A DNA stretch of 64,000 nucleotides from Larix kaempferi (GCA_027924585.1 BSBM01001383.1:1215001-1279000), one strand, 5' to 3'. Shown: positions 45,990-57,701, counted from the stretch's first letter. The notes: generated from the sequence alone by a model not told the origin. Numbers and translations: made by a program.

Positions 45990-48900
45990 ATGGTTGATCA
46001 AAGACAATCACGGAGGCAACAGGGGAGAAGCCCTGATCCACCACCATGAACTAATGGTCCGCCTACATCATGCATTCCCGCCCTTTCTGGTCACAGAGCT
46101 GGTCGAGGGACCATTCCACCACCTATCAGTATTACGTCTCCAAGTACTTCTGTACCCATAGATCATGGCGTCGTTTTAGACCCTATTCCAGTCGCTAAAA
46201 CTGGTAGCACATCTGAGATTCACACCATACCACAACCCACTATCGTTCCAGAAATTCCTACCACAGTGGATACCACATTAGATGCTGAAGTTAGTACTTC
46301 ACATGATGTTATACTGGAGGGCCTCACCCTCCTGGAGACTAGCATTATACCACAAACTGAGACTTTCTAGGATGTCCCTGAAGGGCACGTTGAAACTATT
46401 GAAGGATCTGACAAAGACACGACAGACTTGATTGAAGTTCCTGGTGGGTACATTCAAATCATTAAAGAAACTGAAATCATACCTCCTCATCTTCCTAATT
46501 ATGTATATCATACTGCACGGTTGGAACCTCCACTTATTGCCACTACATCTTCAGGAACCCATACTTATGAGATAGGGTCTTCTAGTAACGTACCTTTCAG
46601 TTTGTCCTTCTCTAATCTCCCTTCAGGACCTGAGATAATAGCGTCAATCTAGTCCAACATGTTTAGTATAGCTAATTCTCCCTTAGCATTGGAACAATTC
46701 AGACGTGATATAGCTAAAATGATTACATCGGCTTCTCAATACCCCCCTGCGTGCACCTATCAAACGACCAATCCTCCTAGTCGCCGAGTCCCCCTTCCTC
46801 GATCTAGCACCAAATACCATGAATCATTCATAGATCGGACCGTACCTTTATACTAGACCATACTAGAACTTATTCTGGACCTCGATAGGACGACTCAGAT
46901 ATTTGACCCCACTTCTACTTTATGGGATACCCATCCGGGCCAAGCCCTTGATGATTTTCAAACGATTCCTATGGACGTGACGCCTGATAGTCCTTCATTA
47001 TTCTCCCCACTTATTGTCGAGCAATATGTTCATCTTAACTACAGGGGATGAACCCTGTATGAGGGATAACCCAATTTTTTCACCGTCACTACCTGGAACT
47101 AGCCGAATATCTCCTTCACAAGTTGGAACCTTTGGTGCTGTTGGCCAGCTTATACTACCTCACCTTTCTAGTGTTTGCATTGGAAGAACATCTATCCATA
47201 CTGTTGGATCACCTATTCTGACCGGAGGTTCACCTTCGGCCACTATATATACAATTTTCGAAGGGGGACAACCGTCTACTGGAACCATTGATCTCAACAA
47301 CCAACCTCCTCCGGGCAGACCATCAATCCCGTCTGTTGGAGAACAACCATCTGTTGGAACCATTGGTCCCAATAACCAACCCCCTTCGGCTAGACCGTCC
47401 AATCCATCTGCTGGAGGACGACTGCTTGGTGCCATCCAAAGTGGGGCTATTGAACAAACACCTCCATCCTTTCCATCGGCTCAGCAGGGCCCACAAATGC
47501 AATCTTTTGGAGGGAAACCGTTTGTTAAAGCCCCAACCGGCACCATTCAACAACCTTCTCCATCAGCATCATCTACTTAGTGGGGCACGTACAATACACC
47601 TGGCGGTGGAGAATCTCACATTGGTATCCCAACCAGAACCAGTTTCCAAAATCCCTTGTTAGGTACCATTCCTTCTTGGAGATCACAAATCCCATAGAGT
47701 GGGGGGTACTCTTTATTTGAAAACTGGAATCAAGCTATGGGGCAACCTAACCAACATCAAATTTACGTTCCCCCTAACTTGAACGCCAAAATCCCTTATC
47801 CCACTGCCGTAGATACTCCATGGAACCCACCTCTTAATCAAAGTGTAACAAACATTCCATGGACTCCATTTTTTCAGGCCCCTCCTAACACTGGTATAGG
47901 AAATCCTCCACCAAATCAAGGTGTTGGAAAAATTCCTGGGACACAACAACCCTAGGGAACTATACCCCAAAAAGGAGTTGGAAACATTCCTGGGACACAA
48001 CAACCCCAGGGAACTATACCCCAACAAGGAACGGGAAACATTCCTGGGACACAATAGCCCTAGGTTACTATACCCATCATCCCCAATCAGTAGAACGTTC
48101 AACAATCGACCACTACTGTGATTTTGAATCAGACGATAAATCCTATGATTTCGAACACACAACCGGTTAATCAGATGGTCTACTATCCTTAGAATTTTCA
48201 ATAGTATCCTGCGGGAAATATGTATGGGTACAATACGCATCAATATGTTGTGTAGGGTCCCACGGGCATCCCTACACCATACAATTATTACTCATACTCG
48301 CAACCCAATCGACAACTTCCATTTTTTGCCACGCTGGATTTTCCTGATTTGTCAAGACTTATTAACGATCCAATATGGCATGAACCCCATTGGCCACCCA
48401 TCCCGACCAAACTACCATCGGACATCCCGAAGTTCGATGCCAAGCTCGGGGAAGACCCCAAGAACCATGTTATGACTTTCCATATTTGGTTTTCATTGAA
48501 CTCATTGATGGATGACTCTATTCGGTTACAGCTCTTCTAACACACGCTCACCGGCACATAAAAAAAATGGTACATCGAGTTGCCACAACACTCCTTTCAC
48601 GATTTCAATTCCCTGGCTATGTAGTTTTTGACCCATTCCCAACTCCCCATATGGTACGAGACTGGAACAGACCTGTTGACTTCGTTACATCAAACCAATT
48701 CCATGCATATATCTGATCATATTCATGTGTGGCGTCGATGCTGAAGGTTAATTAAGGAACCCATCCCGGACCAATTGCTGGATGATTGGTTCATTAAATC
48801 ATTTATGCCTCCCATCACCAGGGATATTTCCATGGGCGGACCTGTCACGGAGGAACAAGCGATTTCTCACGCTCAATATATGGATTTGGTATATACTCAA

Positions 48901-49290
48901 TGCGGAACCTTATACGAGCTTATTCCTCATGCCTCCCACACCGCTACTGATCCAACGAAACCTGCCTATGAACCCCCCATTGACGAAATCGTCGGTTCAG
49001 TAAGGGCCCAGCCTGCAACCAAACTGAGTGGGAAACAAACTACCACTGCCCCATCTCCAACTCAGGCTACACCCAAATCTCCTACTTCTCCTCCTCCGTC
49101 CTCTAAGGTGAACGTTGTTCAGTCCTCGTCACAACAATCCAGAGAAAAAAAGAAGAATAATAGAGGGAGATCCAAGAAAACTTCTAACCAAAAAAAAAAA
49201 CCCAAGCCGCAACCCAACAACAATGATCCCAAACCACGTCGAAAAGTGAAGTTTCCCTACCTTATTTTTCAGGAAGATCACTATACATGA
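45990..49290 (+). pseudogene. Ty3-2 gag
   Basis: ATG 45990 starts MVDQRQSRRQQGRSP. A long Pro/Thr/Ser/Asn-rich N-terminal region runs to about 48330 and includes an 18-residue repeat. The capsid-type core follows (KLPSDIPKFDAKLGEDPKNH, KWYIELP, HSQLPIWYETGTD, DDWFIKSFMPP, MGGPVTEEQAISHAQYMDLV), then a Lys-rich stretch. The zinc knuckle is destroyed: where Ty3-1 has CLLCGDNHFTGEC, this copy reads YLIFQEDHYT, stop, DC. Stops include TGA 46047, TAG 46368, 46650, 46854, 47578, 47695, 47953, 48055, 48061, and TAA 48538. The frame changes between 46856 and 47014. Confidence 0.87.
47899..48063 (+). repeat. 54-bp tandem repeat in Ty3-2 gag
   Basis: Three units encode an 18-residue motif (IPGTQQP-GTIP-). 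The aligned last codon is TAG at 47953, CAG at 48007 and TAG at 48061. Confidence 0.95.
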
Positions 49291-49599
49291 GATTGTCCTT
49301 ACAAGGATGAAGGAAATAAATTTTTTAAAGGATCTTCCCACGTGGTAGTGCTAACTGATCCTTTCCCCCATCAGCAACAACAAATGGTTTCTCATGATCC
49401 CCCGCAAGGGGGCAATCCGAACAACCCACACCGTGGAGAAACATCCAGAAACCGCATATTTTGATGATGAGTAACGCGGAGATCCATATATCCACTCGAG
49501 CAAGGACGTATTTAACACGATAATGTTTAACTTGGAGTATTTTAAGCCTAGGATTTCCCACCAGTTAGCCTTTCATATCCAAACCAAGATCCATGGGAA

Positions 49600-49995
49600 C
49601 AACATTCATCGCACTATTCTAGAATAGGGTGCTTCCATGTCGATCATGTCCTTGACTTGTTGGAGAGCCATAGGCTCACCTGAGGTAACACCTTCTCCTA
49701 CTACTCTTAAAGCGTTTGACGAACATGGTTTTCAGCCATACAGACTCATCCCTGCACTTTCCATTAAACTAGGGGGAAAGACAATATCCATACATGTCGA
49801 AGTCGTAGATGTGCCATTAGACTATAATCTTCTACTCGGCTAGAACTGGTTCTATGCCATGACCGCCGTTGCATCCTCCGTCTTTCGACTAGTACAATTT
49901 CCTCATCATGGGAAAATTGTTACTATAGATCGGTTGGATTTCTGTACTCCAAACATTCATTTGAACTCTACCCACAATGTCCCATTGTTGGGTCA
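49600..49995 (+). pseudogene. Ty3-2 protease
   Basis: The segment aligns with the Ty3-1 protease: GASMSIMSLTCWRAIGSPEV, LKAFDEHGFQPY, LGGKTISIHVEVV and DYNLLLG, then TAG 49841-49843 where Ty3-1 has Gln, then NWFYAMTAVASSVFRLVQFP. The active-site segment reads LE-stop-GAS instead of LDEGAS, so the catalytic Asp is gone. The enzyme would cut Gag-Pol into its parts during particle maturation. Confidence 0.85.
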
Positions 49996-50031
49996 ATCCC
50001 AGCACCGTTTGAAGATGTTGGCGTTGGTCTT

Positions 50032-52792
50032 ATGAAGGACTCCTCCCTCATCGAAGTATTTCCGGAACTTAGAACCCCTATCTATGCCATAAACATGATA
50101 TCGACGAGTGTTACTCCATCCAATGAACTTATTGATTCATGGGTGATACCGAGTCCAACAGAAAATGAAACCTATGGCAGTTCCATGCCATTGAATATGA
50201 ACATCGCAACTTACCAGGCAATCCAGTCGGCCACATATTGGGTCGATTCTGTTACACATCCCGTAGTGGCACAACTCTCGTCTGACATTGGCCCATCCCC
50301 ACCATTTATTGATCCTCTCACACTGATTTTTCCTTCCGACGAGTCAATTATGGAAGTTATGTGTGTTGATGAGCCACCTTGGGAATATTACCATCATCGG
50401 TCTTCTTTCCCAACTATCCAGGCGATTGAGCAAGATATCAAGCCCAGTAGTTCACTTGAAGTTGTTAAACCTAAGTTTCCCACTTCATTCAACGATATAT
50501 TCTCTGAAGGGAACTTGGCCAACATCATGGCAACCACTCCGATTAACATTTCGGTGAAGCTTGGTGTCGTGGAAAATATTCACATAGGAAAGACACGCAC
50601 TCCCACTGAGGTGGAGTTCTATACTGCCTTATTCAAAGAATTATGCGACGTATTTGCTTGGAGTTATGAAGAGATTCTAGGAATAGACCCATCAATCGTG
50701 GTCCACGAAATCCAAACTTTTCCTGGTTCCCAACCGGCTCAATAGAAACTCTGGCCCATCCATCCTCACAAAGCAGCGGCTATCAAGGCAGAAATTGAAA
50801 AATTTTTGCGTGCTAGTTTTATCTATCCAGTCCCATTGACAGAATGGGTGACTAACATCATTCCCGTGGAAAAGAAACAAGGTATGATTAGAGTCTGTGT
50901 CGATTACCGAGATTTGAATAAATCTTGTCCAAAAGAAAACTACCCAACTCCATTTATTGACTAGATTATCGAAAAACTGTGCCGGGAGTGTCATATTTTC
51001 ATTTATGGATGGCTTCTCTTGCTATAATTAGATAAAGATACTCCCTACCAACCAACATAAGATAGCTTTCATTTGTCCATGGGGGACCTTTGCGTACCGA
51101 AAGCTACCCTTTGGCATTAAGAATGTCGAGGCAACTTTCAAACGGGAAATGTCATACGCCTTTCACAACATTAAACATATTGTGGAACCATATCTCGATG
51201 ACCTTCCTACCCATTCTCAGACTCGAGATGATCATCCGGATCATTTGAGCACCATCTTTTCAAGGTGTCACCACTGCAATATTCGTTTAAATCCACACAA
51301 ATGCGTCTTTTGTGTTGAATCCGAAAAACTATTGGGATTCATTATCTCCAAGGATGGCATACACCTAGACCCAACGAAGGTAGAATCCATTCTAGCTTTT
51401 CCTTCACCCACTGACATACCAGCACTTCAAAGTTTGCAAGGGCATGCAAAATTTCTACACCGTTTCATTTGTAATTTTGCTGAGATCAAAAAAGGATACA
51501 TGAGGCTTCTAAAAAAGGACATCCCTTTCATCTGGGATGACGAAGCCCAACGATCCTTTGATCATTTGAAGGCATCCCTCACAAAGGATCCTGTAATTCA
51601 ACCTCCCAACTACACACGAGATTACATCTTGTATCTCGCAGCTTCCACTTCTACCATTGGCATGGTGTTAGTCCATGAAGACGCCAACGGCATAGAACCT
51701 ATGGTTTATTATCTTAGTAAGAGTCTTCTCGACTCCGAAACCCGCTACTCACGTGTTGCAAATATGGCTCTGGCCATAGTTTTTGCCATCCAGAGGTTTC
51801 GCCATTACATTCTGCTTCGCCAAACCACTATCATAGCAGAATTCAACCCAATGTACTATATCCTCACATGCCAAGTGCTTGGGGGGGAATATTCTGGTTG
51901 GATTGTTGTCCTTCAAGTGTTTGACTTGGAATTTTCCAAGTTAAAATCCAAAAAATCTTTGGTCTTTGTAGAGCTGATTTGTACCTTGCCCCGTGTCACT
52001 GAGCAACTAGAGCCCATCGATTCTCTCCCTAACGAATCGTTATTTCTCAATGGAAAGTCTTATCCACGGTATGGGGATATCATTATATATCTCCAAACCC
52101 AACGCTTTCAGCCTGCACTCAATCGAGATGAACGTCGACGCATTCGACACCATGCTAAGTACTATCTTATTATTAGCGATACTCTTTATCATCGTGGTGT
52201 TGATACCGTTCTACAACGCTGTCTAACTTTAGATGAGGCCGAACACATTCTCAATGACTACCACTCTGGAGCTTGTGGTGGTCACCTCTCTGAGATGGCT
52301 ACGGCCTAGAAGATTTTACGAGCGGGATATTTATGGCCCTCGATTTTCAAGGATTGCATTGAAACGGTTAAGAAGTGTCCACCCTGCCAATTCTTCCATA
52401 GCAAAAAACGCTCGCATCCTGCTCCACTTCATCCTGTTGTTTCCGTCGACCCGTTTTCCAAATGGGGCATTGATTTCATGCACTGTAAGCCTACTTCAGC
52501 CGGGGGGCATGGCTATGTCATAGTAGCTGTATATTATTTCACAAAATGGGATGAAGCGATGCCTACCTTTGTAGAAGATGGCAAAACAACAACACAATTC
52601 ATATTCAACCATATTATAGATAGTTTCGGATTTCCACAATCTATTGTGACCGATCATTGTTCCCATTTCAAGAACCATATGATTGAAGAATTGAGTGCCA
52701 AGTTGGGTTTTCATCATGAAAACTCAACCCCATATTACCCGCAAGCGAACAACCAAGTAGAGGCCATAAAAAACAACTATCTATGCCTATAA
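50032..52792 (+). pseudogene. Ty3-2 reverse transcriptase, RNase H and integrase
   Basis: A linker frame (50032-50745) ends at TAG. Reverse transcriptase follows (VEKKQGMIRVCVDYRDLNKS, FSFMDGFSCYN, CPWGTFAYRKLPFGIKN, catalytic YLDD at 51191-51202, LLGFIISKDGI). RNase H follows at about 51590-51850. Integrase has its HHCC domain (YHSGACGGHLS ... KKCPPCQ) and the catalytic triad Asp 52472, Asp 52652 and Glu 52760, and the sequence breaks off 30 bases later. Stops are TAG 50743, 50962, 51029 and 52307, with one frame change near 50965-50985. The last two enzymes otherwise share one open frame for about 1.8 kb. No chromodomain region is present because of the truncation. Confidence 0.9.
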
Positions 52793-52820
52793 ATCCCCAT
52801 CGCCGGCAACGGTGCCAAAA
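52793..52820 (-). other. Primer-binding region of an Athila-like element
   Basis: On the minus strand TTTTGGCACCGTTGCCGGCG directly follows the LTR end CCAACA. The pattern TGGCGCCGTTGCCGGGG is the typical Athila-group primer site (tRNA-Asp). It lies on the far side of the LTR from the element body, which is unexpected for a single insertion. Confidence 0.8.
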
Positions 52821-54301
52821 TGTTGGTCACCCTATATGCTAATCAATTACAACTAACACACATGGTGCTCAATATAAATTGTCCACCCGGGTAGGTATTT
52901 TATTTCAATGGAAATAAGCACAATCTATGCATAAACATTTCAAGTAGTTGATTGAATAAAATGGAGATAAACTATCCTACCTATCTGTTCAGCCAAACTC
53001 ATCCCATAAGTAAAATTAATATAGTTTATCCATCTAGGAATTCAAAATGCAATTACCTTCCTACAATTATCAATCCAACAGTTACTGATCTAAGGATAAA
53101 ATGAACTAGACTTACTTTGCAAGAAGTTAAATCCTATAATTATCAAACTACAGTATTCAATCTCTATTGGTCTAACTCGTCTAACAGCTACTGTAACTCA
53201 ACCATAATCTATTCAACCTAATGAATTCGAGAAAGATACAACAACAACCAGAAACTAAAAGTAAACTTGAATTTTTAATTTGATTAATATGTAAATCCTA
53301 GAAAGAATAAATCACTGAAAGGAATTGGAACTAAGCTTGGTTGTAATAGTCTAACACACTATGCATCAAATAAACTAACCTACACAGTCGACTGTCACAC
53401 CACACAGTTGCAACTATTTAGGATGCAATCATAAACTACCAAAGAAGAATGCAATTATCAACTCTTTGTTGCAGCTAACAGTAACATACCTAATGCAATT
53501 CCACACCACACAACAGGAAATAAATTAAACTACCTACTTAACTCGACAATCTATGTGAGAAGGCGGGCCCTGGACTTCTAACAGAGATGCCGTGAACTAC
53601 CACGAATTAAGACACTGAAACATGAAGAACTCTGCTCTTTGTATCAAAGATGATAATTCACAGTCTCATCTCTCTGTTACAGCCCATACAAAATGATAAT
53701 TAACCAACCCTAGACTCTGAAAGCCTTCCCATATTTATACATGCAAAGTACAATTCATGATCCACTTTTTGTGCAGCAATGAAGATCTCTAATCTTCATG
53801 CCGTGGAGTTACAATTAAAGTGTTACAGCTGTCTTGAATGAGGCCGTTAGACATGAAGGATGTTGTTACTCTGGTAGTCAATGGATCAATGGATTAACCA
53901 ATCAAGAGGCATCCTATCTGTTGCAGCAATGCTCTGTTTCAGTGAAGTTTTATTCTAGCTCCACGTGGAAAAGTGAGTTGTTTCCTATTAATGTGAGGAA
54001 CTGAATCTGAATAGTAACAACTAGCACCACATGTGATTCTTTCCCAAGGCTTAGCGGCTGATACACTTGTGTTTTGATCTTGACTTAATGAAATCAACAC
54101 AAGTTAGCATAAATCAAAGGCTAGAATTCATAACCATAACAATATTAGGCATTAAATAAATGAAGCAATAATGAATTACACCTGTCATGATTCATGATTG
54201 ATTTGGAAGAAAGACATATATATGGTTCATGGAAATAGGGTGTAACAGGGAAAAATGATGTAATAAGTGTGGTAAAAAAGGCACAATTCCAAGACCCAAC
54301 A
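52821..54301 (-). repeat. Athila-like LTR
   Basis: The ends are perfect inverted hexamers, TGTTGG and CCAACA, 1481 bp apart. A minus-strand TATAAATA lies at 53732-53739. On the body side is a polypurine tract (GTTGGGGGGAGA on the minus strand, 54302-54313) and on the other side a primer site. Confidence 0.85.
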
Positions 54302-54446
54302 TCTCCCCCCAACTATCCAATTACATGTCCTCATGCAACAACTTCCACTAGTCCGAATCTGAGTCCAAACTGTACCTGTGAATATTGGTAAGATTGTAGG
54401 AAAGTTTTGGTGGTTCCCCATGATGCACAAATCCATAACAGGCTGT

Positions 54447-55459
54447 CTACTTCTCCCAGCACTGCTTCTCCTCCTCTTTAGTCAAGATGTAGCTGTTTCT
54501 GTAAGGACTCATAGGAAGCCATATGAGGGGAAACCTGAATCTTAGTGCAATCCACCAAGGTCCACACGTTTTCATGCACTGCACATACCCAAGAACCCTC
54601 GTTAAAGCTTGCTTGAAATTCTCAAAACAATATGGATCCCCTTCCTTCAAAGATGGGGAAGAATATAACCATCTGTACTCACTACCCTCCAGGGTATACT
54701 GTTGCTTATTAGAAATTATTTGGACACAGGTAGTGATGATTCTCCCTTGCAGGTTTTCCAAGTGCCGAGCAATATCAGGAAACCCGAGAGACCTTGCATG
54801 CTTTGCTATGAGTCCTCTTGGAAGTTGAGGTTCATTTCTGATCCAAAGAGTGGCATCCTCCTCATTCTTTGTGATAGTTTGGAAATCATCTCGCCATTTT
54901 ACTTGGTTGATGACAAAAGAAGCAAACGTTCTCAGCTGAACATCCCCCAAATGGGGGACAAGATTAGAATGAGAGTCAGTATAGTAGGCTTTATCATGAA
55001 AATATAATTCACACAACAAATTTTGCTCCTCAAAATCACTTTCCAGGAAATTTTCTAAAACCTAGGAGACTGTTTCTAGATTAAATGGTTTCCCTTCTTT
55101 CAATGCCCTCAACTTGAATAAAGTTGTATGTTCATAAAGAAAGACAGGGTAAGAAGGGGATGGAGCCCTACAACTTAGTAATTCGTGAGAAAGAATATAC
55201 ATTTGGTCCTTTTCTTGTTGTATGGACTTGAATTTCTTCAACTCTTCCAACTCTTTTTGAACATTTTCCCATTGAATTTTCGGGAAGAACAATTCCTCAG
55301 CCCATTTCTCTCTCAATTCCCTGATAGTATTTCTATGTTCATGGAGGGGGACCATCCCTTTCCTGCACTGAGCAATATATTTCTTCCATTTATCTAGCTC
55401 AATATTTAGAAAAAAAATCTTTTTCTCCAATCGGTGAATCCTCCTACCCTCCACATCTT
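54447..55459 (-). pseudogene. Extra post-integrase ORF, C-terminal part
   Basis: On the minus strand this frame continues directly from the segment beyond E3. It begins charged and coiled-coil-like (HRLEKKIFFLNIELDKWKKY, REKWAEELFF, KELEELKKF), passes TAG 55062-55064, and continues as a more globular, Trp/Tyr-containing region (WRDDFQTITKNEEDATLWIR, LPRGLIAKHARSLGFPDIA) to a stop at 54447. Apart from the TAG it is one open frame of about 335 codons. I know no function for it. Similar accessory proteins occur downstream of integrase in plant Ty3 elements. Confidence 0.65.
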
Positions 55460-56217
55460 TGTGAAAATCCTCACAACAGATCTAAGAGATGATGTGTACC
55501 TCACAAGAGTAATTATGATTAAGCAAGAAAATAGAAGAAGAGTGATACATGCAGTATAATGAGAAACAGAATAATATGGTACAGTAGAACTCAGATAGAA
55601 GCAATAATACTTCGGTCATACTAAATTATTAATCACAAATGGAAATATAAATAATACAATGCATGAGGAATTCGAATGCCTAAGGTGGCAATTCGAATTA
55701 GCCTTCATGGAGTGATCAAAGGATCACTGGAGTGTCATCAGAGCACAACTAGGTGTCCTCATGATCATCGGAGCGCAACTGGAAGTCTTCATCATCATCA
55801 GTGGAGTCATCAATGCTCAAGTAACTATCAACCATCAGTCAAACTAACTCTGGTAGGTGTAACTGAGTGTAACTCAATGTAACTGAGTGTAACTGACTGT
55901 AACTGAGTGTAACTAAGTGTAACTGAGTGTAACTGAGTGACAACTGTACTGGTAGGTGAAGGAGGGCGAGTTGCTCCCTAAAATCAAGGAAGAAGGGCGC
56001 ATTAAGCAACTAGAGGGCTAAAACTGAATAGTGAGAAGCTCCTGGGGGCTGGCTAACTGAGGGCTAGGTGCTATACTGATGACTGGGATGCATGCAAACC
56101 CTAGAATGCATGCAAACCCTAGAATGCATGCAAACCCAAAAAGGTGCATGCATGACTGAAAATGTAAATGATCAAAATAATGGTGGGACTAGGAGGGAGT
56201 ATAGGAATATCCTAACA
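55460..56217 (-). repeat. E3 3-prime LTR
   Basis: In plus orientation it runs from TGTGAAAATCC to ATATCCTAACA. It contains eight decamers of the TGTAACTGAG type (55858-55937) and three GCATGCAAACCC units of 18 bp near 56090-56140. Confidence 0.95.
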
Positions 56218-56230
56218 CCCCCCCTTAATC
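56218..56230 (-). other. E3 polypurine tract
   Basis: The minus strand reads TTAAGGGGGGG immediately before the LTR start TGTTAGG. This is where plus-strand DNA synthesis would be primed. Confidence 0.8.
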
Positions 56231-56403
56231 CATCCTAGGCCCTGGTAACTAAGACCAAGGTCACCCAATACAATGAATAATAACAATCAATAAACCAAGG
56301 AAGTGGGAAAATTTCATGGGAAACATACCCCCTCCTCAAAAAATAGACTGTAAGGCACACATAAAAAATAAAAGCTCCAAACTCAAGCATGTGTGATGCT
56401 TGG

Positions 56404-57549
56404 TCATATGTCTGGAGGCATATTCTTCTTAGGAAGAAGTGGATCATGCTCAAAAAGCATGTGCTTGTACTTGCTCTTCAGATCGAATGTGATGAGAACA
56501 AATCCAACAGTATTAGAATGATCCTTGAACCTGTGATTCGAATCAGCTGAGGTAGGATCAAATTTTTGAATGTGCATATAGTTCTTTGTCTTCTCCTTCG
56601 AACCACCATGGGTGAGATTATGCCAAAAAGAACTATTACATGTTTTCTTGAAATCAAAATCAGATTTAAGACTTTCAAAACAGTTTCTTGAGATCTCCTT
56701 TGAACCAGTAGGGGTGAGATCAAAACTATCATATGCATGAGAAATTTTCCCAAGCAGTAATTGCTTAGAACCCAAATTAGATACAAGACTTGAATCATGG
56801 CTTCTTGAGATCTCCTTTGAACCATGAGAGGTGAGATCAAAACCAGTAGATGCATGAGAAATTATTCCAAGCGAATGGCAATGGCCATATTCTTCAATGA
56901 CCTTCTGAAAGCATGAATTTATGATCATATAGTAGTATAAAAGAGATGTTTGCTGAAGAGGAGCAAATGCATTACCTCCATTAGCTGATTTGACCTCTGA
57001 AATAATCATGTGATCATGATGCAAACCAACAGACTCTGGTGCAAGAGAGGATTTAGGACCTTCTGCAATATCTAGAGTGTGAGCTGGCACAGAAAGAGAA
57101 GAAAGTTTGAGCATGAGTGGAGAATCTGCAAGTTCTTTGTCAACAACTTCAATATGAGATGATACTGGTTCATGATCTGAGAGACCATAAAGAGGAGTGA
57201 ATGCATCACTTTGTTTTCTTTCGAATGGGTTGGGACCAAGTCCTTCAATCTCTCTGCCAAATTTTCCATCCAGGTGAGCCCATATCTCTTTTGGAGTCCA
57301 TAACTCTCTTGGAATTTCAACACCATCACGGTATTTGAATTGGAATCTCTGGTATGCACACAAAGAAAACATTATTGCTGAAAAGTGCACGTCTCTTTTA
57401 TTTAACGAGTCAATCTTCTCTTCAGGGGATTCGAACTCTCTTTCAAAATAACAATAAAAAAGATCATGGATCTTCAAGTCTTCTATCATTCTTGGTTTCC
57501 ATTCATCATAGTTGAGTGGATCAAGAGGAGTAATTCCTGATGAATACAT
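56404..57549 (-). CDS. E3 gag-like protein, 381 codons, intact
   Basis: ATG 57549 lies about 150 bases after the primer site and the frame is open to 56404. The first 110 residues (LNYDEWKPRMIEDLKIHDLF, then W-KEIWAHLDGKFGREI) resemble the N-terminal part of copia gag proteins, where a Tyr/Trp-containing xxYxxWxxxM segment is characteristic. The rest contains a degenerate repeat of about 45 residues with an SHG/TPTGSKEISR core at least three times. No CCHC zinc knuckle is present. The protein would be expected to form or enter particles built by an autonomous copia partner. This is the best-preserved coding sequence in the window. Confidence 0.78.
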   Translation of the reverse strand: MYSSGITPLDPLNYDEWKPRMIEDLKIHDLFYCYFEREFESPEEKIDSLNKRDVHFSAIMFSLCAYQRFQFKYRDGVEIPRELWTPKEIWAHLDGKFGREIEGLGPNPFERKQSDAFTPLYGLSDHEPVSSHIEVVDKELADSPLMLKLSSLSVPAHTLDIAEGPKSSLAPESVGLHHDHMIISEVKSANGGNAFAPLQQTSLLYYYMIINSCFQKVIEEYGHCHSLGIISHASTGFDLTSHGSKEISRSHDSSLVSNLGSKQLLLGKISHAYDSFDLTPTGSKEISRNCFESLKSDFDFKKTCNSSFWHNLTHGGSKEKTKNYMHIQKFDPTSADSNHRFKDHSNTVGFVLITFDLKSKYKHMLFEHDPLLPKKNMPPDI

Positions 57550-57701
57550 TGAACCTATAGAGGACCTGCAAAAACAATATAGAATAACTGCAACTGCTAC
57601 TGCTGCAAAAATGCAGAAACTGCAGCAACTGCTGCACTCGAAATCTTGGTAATAACCTGCAAAAAACTCTCAAGAATGGAGATAAAAAATTCTCTCAACA
57701 T

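Larger units (their letters stand above)
42945..52792 (+). mobile_element. Ty3-2, Ty3/gypsy retrotransposon lacking its 3-prime end
   Basis: In order these are a 5-prime LTR, primer site, 2-kb leader, gag (45990-49290), protease, reverse transcriptase, RNase H and integrase, all on the plus strand. It ends at 52792 inside the integrase catalytic core, where an Athila-like primer site abuts, so the 3-prime LTR is missing. It belongs to the same family as Ty3-1, judging from shared gag and protease blocks. Many in-frame TAG/TGA codons and a few frame changes make it non-functional. Confidence 0.88.

Noticed and set aside
47160-47553. Minus-strand frames opposite Ty3-2 gag
   Set aside because: They are shadows of the Pro/Asn-rich gag frame on the plus strand, which has family motifs up- and downstream.
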